From NCBI GenBank assembly GCA_002748265.1, contig PDRY01000013.1:248001-312000 (forward strand): DNA of 64,000 nt, in the 5' to 3' direction. The notes under the pieces are model-generated. The model ran no database searches. It was not told the DNA's origin and saw nothing but the letters and a program-made list of their open reading frames with translations. Shown piece after piece: positions 1 to 8,385 of this stretch (the first letter of the stretch is position 1; every line of letters starts with the position of its first letter). A program made the translations under genes and the position numbers. This DNA comes from Rhodobacterales bacterium (GTDB lineage: Bacteria; Pseudomonadota; Alphaproteobacteria; Rhodobacterales; Rhodobacteraceae).

Positions 1-21
1 TTCGGCAATGTGGATGCCTGA
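1..21 (+). CDS. secF: C-terminal end of a gene, probably secF (partial)
   Basis: The first 21 bases read FGNVDA followed by TGA in the frame starting at base 1. The gene begins outside the window. The assignment to SecF, the inner-membrane Sec accessory subunit, rests only on gene order: in Rhodobacterales secD-secF commonly precede an Mth938-like gene and ccmA, as found here. Six residues cannot prove it. Confidence 0.35.
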   Translation, partial: FGNVDA

Positions 22-58
22 GGCGCGCGGCGCGCTCAGGTATTTGAACAAATAAGAA
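17..58 (-). repeat. Intergenic repeat element, copy A (divergent copy)
   Basis: Read on the minus strand this begins TTCTTATTTGTTCAAATACC and continues into a GC-rich inverted repeat at 17-40 (arms CCTGAG and CTCAGG, then CGCG/CGCG with one bulged base, 3-nt loop). The same A/T-rich head followed by a GC hairpin occurs at 46954 and 52404. It contains a perfect palindrome TATTTG-AA-CAAATA at 41-54. The hairpin overlaps the secF stop codon and could terminate that transcript, while the palindrome lies just before the ribosome-binding region of the next gene. Confidence 0.5.
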
Positions 59-70
59 GAGAGAGGCGCC

Positions 71-424
71 ATGCGGCTGACCGAAATCGCCTTTGAAACC
101 GGGGTGCCCGTGGATGGATACGGGCCGGGGTTCTTCCGCATCGGCGGAGAGGTGATCGAGGGCGCCGTTCTGATCGCGCCGGGCGGCGTGGCGACCTGGG
201 GCGGCTTGGAGGATGCGGATCCTCTGGAGGCTCTGGTCGGCAAGGTTGATATTCTCTTCCTTGGCACGGGTGCCGAAACCGCCCATCCTCCGCGCGATTT
301 GCGGGAGCGGCTGGAAAGCGCGGGGCTGGCGATCGAGTCCATGGCGAGCCCCTCCGCCGCGCGGACCTATAATGTGCTGTTGAGCGAGGGGCGGCGCGTG
401 GCTGTCGCTCTGTTGCCCGTCTGA
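71..424 (+). CDS. Mth938-like domain protein
   Basis: A 117-residue protein with the compact alpha/beta pattern of the Mth938/NDUFAF3-like family. Motifs include GYGPGFFRIGGEVIEGAVLI near the start and VDILFLGTGAE in the middle. Human NDUFAF3 of this family helps assemble complex I, but the bacterial members have no established role. The ATG at 71 follows GAGAGAGG. Its stop overlaps the ccmA start (TGATG), so it is translationally coupled to the cytochrome c maturation genes. There is no signal peptide, so a cytoplasmic protein is expected. Family assignment is good; function unknown. Confidence 0.8.
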   Translation: MRLTEIAFETGVPVDGYGPGFFRIGGEVIEGAVLIAPGGVATWGGLEDADPLEALVGKVDILFLGTGAETAHPPRDLRERLESAGLAIESMASPSAARTYNVLLSEGRRVAVALLPV

Positions 425-1038
425 TGCTGCAGGTCCGCGATCTGGGCGTGGCGCGGGGCGGGGTGCCGGTGCTGGAGGGGGTGCGCTTTGAGCTCGCCGC
501 CGGGGAGGCGCTGATCCTGCGCGGGCCCAACGGGATAGGTAAGACAACGCTCCTGCGCACGCTGGCGGGGCTGCAGCCTGCGCTGTCCGGCGAGATCGAG
601 ATGCCCGAGGATTGCGCCGCCTATGCCAGCCACAAGGATGGCATCAAGAGCCAGCTTACGGTGGAGGAAAACCTTGAGTTCTGGGCGCGCATCTATGGCC
701 GCTCCGTCCCCGAGGAGGTCTATGCCGATTTCGATCTGACCGATCTGCGGACCCGGTTTGCGGGCACGCTGTCTGCGGGGCAGACGCGGCGGCTGGGGCT
801 GGCGCGGCTTGGGGTGATCGGACGCGATCTGCTGCTGCTGGATGAGCCGACGGTGTCGCTGGACACGGCGTCGGTCGCTCTGTTCGGAGATTTCCTGCGC
901 ACGCGCCATCTGGCGCGGGGCGGGGCGGCGGTGATCGCCACCCATATCGATCTGGGGCTGGAGGCGCCTGTGCTCGACCTGACCCCCAACAAGGCCGCGC
1001 CCCATGCGGGCGGCGGCCGCGACGAGGCCTTCTTGTGA
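424..1038 (+). CDS. ccmA: Heme exporter ATP-binding protein CcmA
   Basis: ABC ATPase of 204 residues, the usual CcmA length. Walker A is GPNGIGKTT (about residues 37-45), the signature is LSAGQTRRL and Walker B is LLLLDEP. CcmA powers the CcmABCD complex, which releases heme-loaded CcmE for cytochrome c maturation in the periplasm; ATP hydrolysis occurs on the cytoplasmic face. The ATG overlaps the stop of the preceding gene, and its own stop overlaps the GTG of ccmB, so the cluster is a tightly coupled operon. Confidence 0.95.
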   Translation: MLQVRDLGVARGGVPVLEGVRFELAAGEALILRGPNGIGKTTLLRTLAGLQPALSGEIEMPEDCAAYASHKDGIKSQLTVEENLEFWARIYGRSVPEEVYADFDLTDLRTRFAGTLSAGQTRRLGLARLGVIGRDLLLLDEPTVSLDTASVALFGDFLRTRHLARGGAAVIATHIDLGLEAPVLDLTPNKAAPHAGGGRDEAFL

Positions 1039-1691
1039 TTGCGCTTCTGATCCGCGACTTGCGCCTTGCTGTGCGCGCCGGAGGGGGCTTTGGCCTGGGG
1101 CTCGCGTTTTTCCTGATCGTGGTGGTGCTGGTGCCGTTCGGCGTGGGGCCGCAAAGCGATCTGCTGGGCCGGATCGCGCCGGGCATCTTGTGGGTGGCCG
1201 CGCTGCTGGCGGCGCTGCTCTCGCTGGATCGGATCTTTGCGCTTGATTTCGAAGATGGCTCGCTGCCGCTGCTGGCCACGGCGCCGTTGCCTCTGGAGGC
1301 GGTCGCCCTGATCAAGGGGCTGGCCCACTGGATTACCACCGGGTTGCCGCTGACCCTGGCGGCGCCCGCTCTGGGCGTTTTGCTGAACATGCCGGGGCCC
1401 GCCTATGGCTGGCTTCTGGCCACGCTTGCGCTTGGCACCCCGGCGCTGAGCATGATTGGAGCCTTTGGCGCGGCGCTGACCGTGGGCCTGCGGCGCGGGG
1501 GGCTGCTGATGTCGCTTCTGGTGCTGCCGCTTTATGTGCCCACGTTGATTTTCGGCGCCGAGGCGGTGCGGCGCGGGGCCGAGGGGCTCGATGCCGTGGT
1601 GCCGCTGATGATGCTCACGGGGATCACGTTTGCGAGCGTGGCGCTTTTGCCCTTCGCGGCGGGGGCTGCGCTTCGCATTAACTTGCGCTAG
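1035..1691 (+). CDS. ccmB: Heme exporter membrane protein CcmB
   Basis: An integral membrane protein of 218 residues with six predicted helices, matching CcmB. It starts with GTG at 1035, overlapping the ccmA stop by four bases. Recognisable CcmB features are the N-terminal LIRDLRLAVRAGG and the cytoplasmic segment around LDRIFALDFEDGSLPLL. It forms the permease part of the CcmABCD complex that acts on holo-CcmE. The next gene ccmC starts 40 bases downstream. Confidence 0.94.
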   Translation: MIALLIRDLRLAVRAGGGFGLGLAFFLIVVVLVPFGVGPQSDLLGRIAPGILWVAALLAALLSLDRIFALDFEDGSLPLLATAPLPLEAVALIKGLAHWITTGLPLTLAAPALGVLLNMPGPAYGWLLATLALGTPALSMIGAFGAALTVGLRRGGLLMSLLVLPLYVPTLIFGAEAVRRGAEGLDAVVPLMMLTGITFASVALLPFAAGAALRINLR

Positions 1692-1730
1692 GTCAAGGAA
1701 CGCGCACGGTGTGCGGTTAGAAAGGCTCAC

Positions 1731-2453
1731 ATGTCGATCTGGGAATATGCCAACCCCAAGAAGTTCACCGAAACCTTCGGGCCTGCGATCCCGTGGTTTA
1801 TGGGGCTCGCCATTGCGTGTCTTGTCGGCGGGCTGATCTGGGGCTTTTTCTTCACGCCTGAGGATTACCGTCAGGGCTCTACCGTCAAAATTATGTACAT
1901 CCATGTGCCCGCCGCTTTGATGGCGATCAATGCGTGGTTCATGATGCTGGTCACGTCGCTGGTCTGGCTGATCCGCCGCCACCATGTGAGCGCGCTTGCC
2001 GCCAAGGCGGCCGCGCCCATCGGGATCACGTTCACGCTGATCGCGCTGATCACCGGGGCGATCTGGGGTCAGCCCATGTGGGGCACGTGGTGGGCCTGGG
2101 ATCCGCGGCTGACCTCGTTCCTGATCCTGTTCCTGTTCTATCTGGGCTATGTTGCCCTGTGGGCCGCAATCGAAGACCCGGACACCGCCGCTGATCTGAC
2201 ATCGGTGCTGTGCATCGTGGGATCGGTCTTTGCGGTTCTGTCGCGCTATGCGGTCAATTTCTGGAACCAGGGGCTGCACCAGGGCGCGTCCCTGTCGCTC
2301 GACAAGGAAGAGAACGTGGCCGACGTGTTCTACCACCCGCTGCTGGTCTGCATCGCGGGGGTGATCCTTTTGTTCATCGGGCTGGTGTTCATGCGCACGA
2401 TCTCCGAGATCCGCGTGCGCCGGATCGCCGCCCTGCAACGTCGGAGCGCCTGA
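1731..2453 (+). CDS. ccmC: Heme exporter protein CcmC
   Basis: A 240-residue, six-helix membrane protein of the heme-handling family. It carries the tryptophan-rich WWAWD motif (WGTWWAWDPRLTS, about residues 116-128) that presents heme to CcmE on the periplasmic side. Histidines flank the motif at MYIHVPAA and NQGLHQG, as expected for axial heme ligands. ATG at 1731; ccmD follows after one base. Length and motifs are complete. Confidence 0.96.
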   Translation: MSIWEYANPKKFTETFGPAIPWFMGLAIACLVGGLIWGFFFTPEDYRQGSTVKIMYIHVPAALMAINAWFMMLVTSLVWLIRRHHVSALAAKAAAPIGITFTLIALITGAIWGQPMWGTWWAWDPRLTSFLILFLFYLGYVALWAAIEDPDTAADLTSVLCIVGSVFAVLSRYAVNFWNQGLHQGASLSLDKEENVADVFYHPLLVCIAGVILLFIGLVFMRTISEIRVRRIAALQRRSA

Positions 2454-2454
2454 C

Positions 2455-2601
2455 ATGCCCGATCTTGGAAAATACACCGCCGAGGTGCTGGCCGCCTACG
2501 GGATTTCGATCACACTGGTCGCGGGGCTGATCTGGGTGAGCTGGCGCCGGTTCCGCACGACCGCCCGCGCCATGCAGGAGGTGGAGCGCCGCCATGGCTA
2601 A
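2455..2601 (+). CDS. ccmD: Heme exporter protein CcmD (48 residues)
   Basis: A short reading frame directly after ccmC: MPDLGKYTAEVLAAYG followed by one hydrophobic helix (ISITLVAGLIWVSW) and a basic cytoplasmic tail ending ERRHG. This is the usual size and topology of CcmD, which helps release holo-CcmE from CcmABC. It starts one base after the ccmC stop and its last eight bases overlap the ATG of the thioredoxin-like gene. Assignment depends mainly on position and topology, since CcmD is poorly conserved. Confidence 0.9.
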   Translation: MPDLGKYTAEVLAAYGISITLVAGLIWVSWRRFRTTARAMQEVERRHG

Positions 2602-3136
2602 AGTTTCTCCGCTGATGTTTGTCCCGCCGCTCGTCTTTGCCGCGATTGCGGGGGTCTTTTTCCTGGGGCTGGGGGATGACCATCAGGAACTGCCATCGGT
2701 TCTGGTCGGCACTCAAGCGCCGGTTGTGCCGGAGGACGCCCTGACCGGAGAGCCGACCTTCACGCTGGACGATCTGACCGGAAATGGCGTGCAACTGGTC
2801 AATTTCTGGGCCAGCTGGTGCGGCCCCTGCCGGGTCGAGCACCCCAATCTTGAAGCCCTGGCCGAGAAAGGGCTGGTGATCTACGGCGTCAACTATAAGG
2901 ACCAGCCCGGGAACGCTGCCGATTTCCTCGCCGAGATGGGCAATCCCTACACCGCCCTGACCGCAGACACGAATGGTCGAGCGGCCTTGGAATGGGGCGT
3001 CTATGGCGTGCCCGAGACCTTCATCGTCGGCAATGACGGCACCATTCTGGGCCGTATGGCCGGGCCTGTGACCACCACCACGATCGAGCAGCGGCTGCTG
3101 CCCGTGCTGGCCAAAGCCGGGGTGACGCTGGACTGA
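2594..3136 (+). CDS. ccmG: Thiol:disulfide interchange protein CcmG/DsbE
   Basis: A membrane-anchored thioredoxin-fold protein of 180 residues. An N-terminal helix (about residues 5-24) anchors it in the inner membrane. The active site is WASWCGPC, followed by the GVPETFIV cis-proline loop. CcmG keeps apocytochrome c cysteines reduced for heme attachment in the periplasm. It closes the ccmABCDG operon and overlaps ccmD by eight bases. A hairpin follows its stop, and the next gene converges from the other strand. ccmE, ccmF and ccmH are not in the window. Confidence 0.95.
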   Translation: MAKVSPLMFVPPLVFAAIAGVFFLGLGDDHQELPSVLVGTQAPVVPEDALTGEPTFTLDDLTGNGVQLVNFWASWCGPCRVEHPNLEALAEKGLVIYGVNYKDQPGNAADFLAEMGNPYTALTADTNGRAALEWGVYGVPETFIVGNDGTILGRMAGPVTTTTIEQRLLPVLAKAGVTLD

Positions 3137-3167
3137 CTTGGGCGCCGCCAGCAGGCGGCGGGCCAAG
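3137..3167. terminator. Bidirectional hairpin between ccmG and trpE
   Basis: Inverted repeat CTTGG-g-CGCCGCC, loop agca, GGCGGCG-gg-CCAAG, starting at the base after the ccmG stop and 12 bases from the trpE stop on the other strand. No U tract is visible, so termination efficiency is uncertain; the position between convergent genes supports a shared terminator. Confidence 0.6.
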
Positions 3168-3179
3168 CCCACCTAAGGA

Positions 3180-4691
3180 TCAGCCGTTGCCGTCTGGCGT
3201 GAAGTCACGCGCGCCTTGTGCGGCTCGCCAGATGGCGCGGGACTTGTGCACGGTTTCCTGGAACTCCGCCTCGGGGTCGCTGTCATAGACCACGCCGCCG
3301 CCAGCCTGCACATGGAGCGTATTGCCCTTCAGCACAGCGGTGCGCAGCGCGATGCACATGTCCATGTCGCCCCCGGCGCTGAAATAGCCCACGCCGCCGC
3401 CATAGATGCCGCGCTTTTCCGGCTCCAGCTCGTCGATGATCTCCATCGCGCGGACCTTTGGCGCGCCCGAGAGCGTGCCCGCGGGCATCCCGGCAAAGAA
3501 GGCCGAAAGCGCGTCGTGCTGATCGTCCAGCTCGCCCACCACGTTGGAGACGATGTGCATGACGTGGCTGTAGCGCTCGATGGTGAACTGCTCCGTCGGG
3601 CGCACGGTGCCGATCTTGGCCACGCGGCCCACATCGTTGCGGCCCAGATCGAGCAGCATCAGATGCTCGGCCAGCTCCTTCTGGTCGGCCATCAGGTCGG
3701 CCTCAAGCGCCTTGTCCTCGTCGGGCGTGGCGCCGCGCGGGCGGGTGCCGGCGATGGGACGAATGGTGATCTGCCCGTCCATGACCCGCACCAGGATCTC
3801 GGGCGAGGCGCCGATGACCTGATAGGGCCCGAAATTGAAGAAGAACATGAAGGGAGAGGGGTTCGTGCGCCGCAGGCTGCGATAGAGCGCGAAGGGCGGC
3901 GCATCGAAGCGCTGCGTCCACCGCTGCGACGGCACCACCTGGAAGATGTCCCCGGCGGCGATGTAGTCCTTCGCCTTGGCCACGGCGGCCAGGTAGGCGT
4001 CCTTGGTGAAGTTCGACACCGGCTCTTCCGGCGCCTGTTCGGGCACCGGCATCGCGATCTCACGCGGGACGGGACCATCGAGCGCGCGGCCCGCGACGCT
4101 CAGCCGTTCAGCCGCCTGCGCGTAGGCGGCGCGGGCGGACATGTCATCGCGCGCCCAGACCGGCGCGACGAGGATCACTTCGCCCTTCACCCCGTCGAGC
4201 ACCGCAACCACAGAAGGCCGCAGCATGACGGCATCGGGCAGGTCCATCGGATCGGGGTTCGGCGCGCCAAGCCGTTCGACCAGCCGCACGGTGTCGTAGC
4301 CCAGATAGCCGAACAGCCCGGCCGAGGCCGGGGGCAGATCGGCGGGCAGGTCGATCCGGCTTTCTGCCAGAAGGCCGCGCAGGGTGGTGAGCGGATCTTC
4401 CTCCCACGCGCCCCAGCCTTCCGGGTTCCAGCGGGCCTCGCGGTTCACACGGGACTGCGTGCCGCGGCATTCCCAGATCAGGTCCGGGTCCATGCCGAGG
4501 ATCGAATAGCGCCCGCGCACCTCGCCGCCGGTGACGCTTTCCAGAAGGAAGGCGTGCTTCCCGGCGCCGGTGAGCTTGAGCATCAGGGACACGGGCGTGT
4601 CGAGATCAGCCGGTCGGCGGGTATAGAGGCACTGGTTCTGGCCCGCTTCGAACCCCGCGGCGAAGCTGTCGAAATCCGGCAGCAACGGCAT
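3180..4691 (-). CDS. trpE: Anthranilate synthase component I
   Basis: A 503-residue chorismate-binding enzyme that makes anthranilate from chorismate, using ammonia supplied by TrpG, as the first committed step of tryptophan synthesis. Characteristic segments are the LLES feedback-site motif (FLLESVTGGEVRGRYS), IRPIAGTRPRG, LGRNDVGRV, ERYSHVMH, PAGTLSGAPKVRAMEII and GGGVGYF. Its ATG overlaps the TGA of the upstream chaperone gene by one base, suggesting coupling. trpG, trpD and trpC, often nearby in this group, are absent: the gene runs straight into a hairpin and the convergent ccmG. Confidence 0.97.
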   Translation of the reverse strand: MPLLPDFDSFAAGFEAGQNQCLYTRRPADLDTPVSLMLKLTGAGKHAFLLESVTGGEVRGRYSILGMDPDLIWECRGTQSRVNREARWNPEGWGAWEEDPLTTLRGLLAESRIDLPADLPPASAGLFGYLGYDTVRLVERLGAPNPDPMDLPDAVMLRPSVVAVLDGVKGEVILVAPVWARDDMSARAAYAQAAERLSVAGRALDGPVPREIAMPVPEQAPEEPVSNFTKDAYLAAVAKAKDYIAAGDIFQVVPSQRWTQRFDAPPFALYRSLRRTNPSPFMFFFNFGPYQVIGASPEILVRVMDGQITIRPIAGTRPRGATPDEDKALEADLMADQKELAEHLMLLDLGRNDVGRVAKIGTVRPTEQFTIERYSHVMHIVSNVVGELDDQHDALSAFFAGMPAGTLSGAPKVRAMEIIDELEPEKRGIYGGGVGYFSAGGDMDMCIALRTAVLKGNTLHVQAGGGVVYDSDPEAEFQETVHKSRAIWRAAQGARDFTPDGNG

Positions 4692-6535
4692 CAGCGGAAC
4701 CTCGCGTGGACGGCATCAATCGCCGCGCGATCGACGGTCACGTCGGTGTTCACCTGCACATCGCGGGCGAAGGCGCCGAAGATGTCATTGGCGATGGCCT
4801 GAGACAGGCTCTGGTCCAGTTGCGCGCGGGGGGCGGCCAGCTCTTCGCTGTCCGGCGAGCCCTTGGTGATCGCATCGACGCGCAGAACGGCGTCTTCGCC
4901 AGCGGCGGAAACGTGGGCCACGGCCCCGTCAGCGGTGTCAAAGGCGGTGCCCAGGAACCCGTTGGGGGCCGCCGCGATCACATCGGAGCGGCGCAGCGTG
5001 TCGATGGTTTCGGGAGTCAGGCCCAGCTCTTCGAAGCTGGCGCCGCCGTTCAGGCCCTGCACCAGCTCTTGCGTGCGGGCGGCCAGCCGGGTGGCCAGCT
5101 CTTCGGCGCGCCAGGCCGTTTCAACCGCGTCGCGGCTGTCTTCGAACGACAGCGGTGCGGGCGGGGTCACGTTGTCGAGCCGCAGCGCAGCAAGCCCGCC
5201 ATCGTCCAGCTCGATCAGCTCGGGCAGGGCGCCCTGTTCGAGCGTGGGGATCGCGTCGTCAATGGCGGCATAGGCGGCCAGCCCGCCATCCATGCCATTG
5301 CCGGTCCAGTCAAAGCTCTCCAGCTCCATGTCGGAGCGCTCCGCCAGGTCTTCGAGCCGCGCACCGCCCGCGAGCAGGTCGGTGAGCCCCTCGCGGGCCT
5401 GAGCAATCTGGCGGCGGGCCGCTTCGGCGGCCAGCTCTTCGCGCAGGGCGGGGCGGGCGTCTTCGAAGCTGGTGGTTTCGGCGTTCAGCACCGCGTTGAC
5501 GCGGAACAGCGCCGGGCCAAGCCGCGAGGGGGCCGGGCCTGCCACATCGCCCACGGCGGCGGCAAAGACGGCATCGGCGGCGCCGCCCAGATCGTCGCGG
5601 GTCTGATCTCCCAGATCGACATCGTGAAGCGCCAGTCCGCGCTCGGTCACGAGCGCTTCGAAATCGGCCTCGCCAGAGGCGATGCGGGCCATGGCGGCGT
5701 CGGCCTGGGCCTGATCGGCAAAGACCAGACGTTCCACCAGCCGCCGTTCGGGGCGGGCGAATTCATCGGCGCGCTCATCATAGAGCGCGCGCAGGGCGTC
5801 TTCGTCCACGGTTACCGTGTCCTGAAGGCGTTCGGGCAACAGCACAGCGGCGGAGATGCGGCGGGTCTCGGGGGCCATGAAGGTGTCCGCGTTGGCCGTG
5901 TGATAGGCGCGCAAGGTCGCATCATCCGGGGTCGGGATGGGCTGCGTCAGGTTGGCTTCGGTCACCGGGGCCCAGGTGACGGTGCGGGTTTCATCCGCGA
6001 AGGTGATGATCGCATCGCGCAGCGAGGCGGGGGCGGACACGCCCAGAAACACTGCGCTTTGCAGCAGGCCGCGCGACAGCTCATCGCGCAGCTCGCCTTC
6101 GAACTGCGCCTCGGTCAGGCCGGTGCGCTCGAGCTGATAGGCGTAAGCGTCGCGGTCGAACTGGCCGTTCAGCCCCTGGAACGCGGGGCTGGCCACGATC
6201 TGATCGCGCACTGCTTCATCGCCGACGGACAGCCCGAGTTGGGCGGTTTCGTTGTCCAGCACGCGGTTCGTCACCACCCGTGCGAGCACCTGTTCAGTGA
6301 TCCCGTTGGCTTGCGCGGTGGCGATGGACATCGGGCTGCCATCGGCGGCGCGTTCGGCCATCAGCCGCTCCGACAGGGCGTTGGTGTAGGTCTGGAGCGA
6401 GATGCCCTTGTCACCGGCTTGTCCCAGATCGCGGCGCCCGCCAGAGATCCCCGTGGCGCCAAAGCCCATGAGGCCGACGATGAGGAGCGCGAGGACGATC
6501 CAGACGATGAAGTTCTTGGGGCTGGCTGCGGACAT
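4691..6535 (-). CDS. SurA/PpiD-type periplasmic folding chaperone (peptidylprolyl isomerase)
   Basis: A 614-residue protein with a short cytoplasmic N-terminus, one membrane helix (FIVWIVLALLIVGLMGFGA, about residues 9-27) and a large periplasmic part. Residues about 40-165 match the SurA N-terminal chaperone domain (ITEQVLARVVTNRVLDNE). A parvulin-like segment follows around residues 240-350. The layout is that of PpiD, an inner-membrane chaperone for secreted proteins. It is translationally coupled to trpE, an arrangement seen in related bacteria but with no known functional reason. Catalytic activity of the parvulin part is uncertain. Confidence 0.85.
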   Translation of the reverse strand: MSAASPKNFIVWIVLALLIVGLMGFGATGISGGRRDLGQAGDKGISLQTYTNALSERLMAERAADGSPMSIATAQANGITEQVLARVVTNRVLDNETAQLGLSVGDEAVRDQIVASPAFQGLNGQFDRDAYAYQLERTGLTEAQFEGELRDELSRGLLQSAVFLGVSAPASLRDAIITFADETRTVTWAPVTEANLTQPIPTPDDATLRAYHTANADTFMAPETRRISAAVLLPERLQDTVTVDEDALRALYDERADEFARPERRLVERLVFADQAQADAAMARIASGEADFEALVTERGLALHDVDLGDQTRDDLGGAADAVFAAAVGDVAGPAPSRLGPALFRVNAVLNAETTSFEDARPALREELAAEAARRQIAQAREGLTDLLAGGARLEDLAERSDMELESFDWTGNGMDGGLAAYAAIDDAIPTLEQGALPELIELDDGGLAALRLDNVTPPAPLSFEDSRDAVETAWRAEELATRLAARTQELVQGLNGGASFEELGLTPETIDTLRRSDVIAAAPNGFLGTAFDTADGAVAHVSAAGEDAVLRVDAITKGSPDSEELAAPRAQLDQSLSQAIANDIFGAFARDVQVNTDVTVDRAAIDAVHARFR

Positions 6536-6604
6536 GTTTCGCTCCGGTTTGGTGACGGGAAATGTCTAGGGCTGGGAGCCGGGGGGCGCAAGGGAGCGTT
6601 GCCG

Positions 6605-6632
6605 CCGGGGTGAGCAGGCGGTCTGCCCCCGG
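6605..6632 (-). terminator. Hairpin between aminotransferase and PpiD-like gene
   Basis: Inverted repeat with outer arms CCGGGG/CCCCGG and inner arms GCAG/CTGC, located 37 bases after the aminotransferase stop in the direction of transcription and about 70 bases before the chaperone gene. No U tract. It may separate the two transcripts. Confidence 0.4.
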
Positions 6633-6668
6633 ATGCGGCTCCGAGGGCGTTTCCATCCTGTAGATGAA

Positions 6669-7832
6669 TCAGGGGGTGAGCAGGCTCAAGCGCTCCGCAA
6701 GCGTGGCGATGCCGGTGGCATCGACATTGGCAAAGGCGATCCGCACGCTGTGCGCGCCGCTCGGGTCATTCTTTGGTTTGAACATCGTGCCCGGCAGCAG
6801 CAGCACGCCCGCCTCGCGCACCAGGCGCGGGGCAAGGGTGGCAGAGCTTTCGTTGAACGGGTGGTCGAGCCAGGCGAAATAGGCGCCGCAGCCGCGCAGG
6901 CGCCAACCTTCGGGGAGGGGAGCCGCGCGCATGGCCGCGCCCCGGGCGAGGATCTCGCCGCGCTGCTCTGCCAGCCAGGGATCGAGGTTTTCGATCCCCC
7001 AAAGCGCCGCGTGCTGGCCGAGCTGGGCCGGGCAGATCGTCACCGTGTCGAGGTATTTCTCCATCTGCGAGAGCAGGTCCGCGCTCGCCGTGATGGCGCC
7101 AACCCGGTGGCCGGTGAGCCGGTAGGATTTGGAGAACGAGTAGAGCTGGATCAGCGTGTCGTCCCAATCGGGATCGGTAAAGAGCCCATGGGGCGCTCCG
7201 TCCACGCTGTGGAAGTCGCGGTAGGTTTCGTCGATCACCAGCTTGATACCGCGCGCCCGCGCCAGATCTAAGAAGGCGCGCAGGAGCTCCGCGGGATATT
7301 CGACGCCACCGGGGTTGTTGGGCGAAATCAACAGGATCGCGCGGGTCTTTGATGTGATGAGCGAGGCGGCGCGCTCCGGGTCGGGCAGAAGGTCATCCCC
7401 CGTGGGCAGATCGCGCAGGCGCACCCCGGCCATGTCGCAGGCCATGGCATGGTTGAAATACCAGGGCGTGGGCGCGATCACCTCATCGCCCTCACCGCAT
7501 AGGGCAGCGAGCGTGGCGGTGAAGGCCTCGTTGCAGCCGGACGTGATGGCGATATTCGCCGCGCTCGTGCTGGCGCCGTAAAGCCGGTTCCAGCGGGCGG
7601 AGATCGCCTCGCGCAGGGCGGGCAGGCCCAGCACCGGGCCATAGAGATGGACGTCCGGGTTTTCTTCGATCAGCCGGGCCATATGCGCCCGCATCGGCGC
7701 CGGGGGCGGGTCCACCGGTGCGGCTTGCGAGACGTTCAGGAGGGGGCGGCCTTCGGGAAAGCGCACGCCGTCAAGCCAGCGGCGCGCCTCCATCACGGGC
7801 GGCGCGAAGGTCTGCGCGGTGCGGGCGGTCAT
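6669..7832 (-). CDS. Pyridoxal-phosphate-dependent aminotransferase, class I/II
   Basis: A 387-residue fold-type I aminotransferase. The lysine that binds PLP sits in YSFSKSYRLTGHRVG (about residues 230-244). The cofactor-binding region TSGCNEAFTATLAALCGEGDEV, the LISPNNPGG loop and the DETYRDF aspartate are all present. Related proteins act on aspartate, aromatic or other amino acids; substrate cannot be read from the sequence. Six bases separate it from the upstream phosphoribosyltransferase gene, so they are probably co-transcribed. ATG at 7832. Confidence 0.88.
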   Translation of the reverse strand: MTARTAQTFAPPVMEARRWLDGVRFPEGRPLLNVSQAAPVDPPPAPMRAHMARLIEENPDVHLYGPVLGLPALREAISARWNRLYGASTSAANIAITSGCNEAFTATLAALCGEGDEVIAPTPWYFNHAMACDMAGVRLRDLPTGDDLLPDPERAASLITSKTRAILLISPNNPGGVEYPAELLRAFLDLARARGIKLVIDETYRDFHSVDGAPHGLFTDPDWDDTLIQLYSFSKSYRLTGHRVGAITASADLLSQMEKYLDTVTICPAQLGQHAALWGIENLDPWLAEQRGEILARGAAMRAAPLPEGWRLRGCGAYFAWLDHPFNESSATLAPRLVREAGVLLLPGTMFKPKNDPSGAHSVRIAFANVDATGIATLAERLSLLTP

Positions 7833-7837
7833 GGAGG

Positions 7838-8338
7838 TCAGCCCTCGCCGCGATACGGTTGGACATATTGCAGCGCGAGATCCCAGGGGAAGAAGATCCA
7901 GGTGTCCTGGCTGACTTCGGTGATGAACGTATCCACCATCGGGCGCCCCATCGGTTTGGCGTAGACGGTGGCAATATGGGCCTTGGGCATCGCATCGCGC
8001 ACCACCTGAAGGGTGCGGCCGGTATCGACCAGATCGTCGATGATCAGAACGCCGTCGCCATCCCCGATCGCATCCGAAGACGGGGCCTTGATGATTTCGG
8101 CCTTGCCCTGCTGCTGGTGGTGGTAGCTCTTGACCGAGATCGTATCGACAAGGCGCACGTCCAGTTCGCGGGCGACGATCATAGCGGGGGCCATGCCGCC
8201 GCGGGTGATCGCGACCACAGCGCGCCAGCCGCCTTCCGGAGCGATTCCGTCAAGCCGCCAGGCCAGGGCGCGGGCGTCTCGGTGAAGTTGGTCCCAGCTG
8301 ACGTGGAAGCCTTTTTCATGGGGCAAGCGGTCGGTCAT
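7838..8338 (-). CDS. gpt: Xanthine phosphoribosyltransferase
   Basis: A type I phosphoribosyltransferase of 166 residues that salvages xanthine and guanine to nucleotides using PRPP. The PRPP motif is [14 protein letters not shown], and the N-terminal [16 protein letters not shown] loop is typical of Gpt. The start at 8338 ([10 protein letters not shown]) is chosen because AAGGG lies nine bases upstream; the alternative ATG at 8347 directly abuts that site. It precedes the aminotransferase on the same strand with six bases between them. Confidence 0.9.
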   Translation of the reverse strand: MTDRLPHEKGFHVSWDQLHRDARALAWRLDGIAPEGGWRAVVAITRGGMAPAMIVARELDVRLVDTISVKSYHHQQQGKAEIIKAPSSDAIGDGDGVLIIDDLVDTGRTLQVVRDAMPKAHIATVYAKPMGRPMVDTFITEVSQDTWIFFPWDLALQYVQPYRGEG

Positions 8339-8385
8339 GGCAGTCATCCCTTTTTGGTGGGCACGCGATAGCTTTATCATTCCGC

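Noticed and set aside
4706-6613. 635-residue open frame on the plus strand over the PpiD-like gene
   Set aside because: Antisense shadow caused by codon bias in GC-rich DNA; residues show no domain, and the opposite strand encodes a clear chaperone with a membrane helix.
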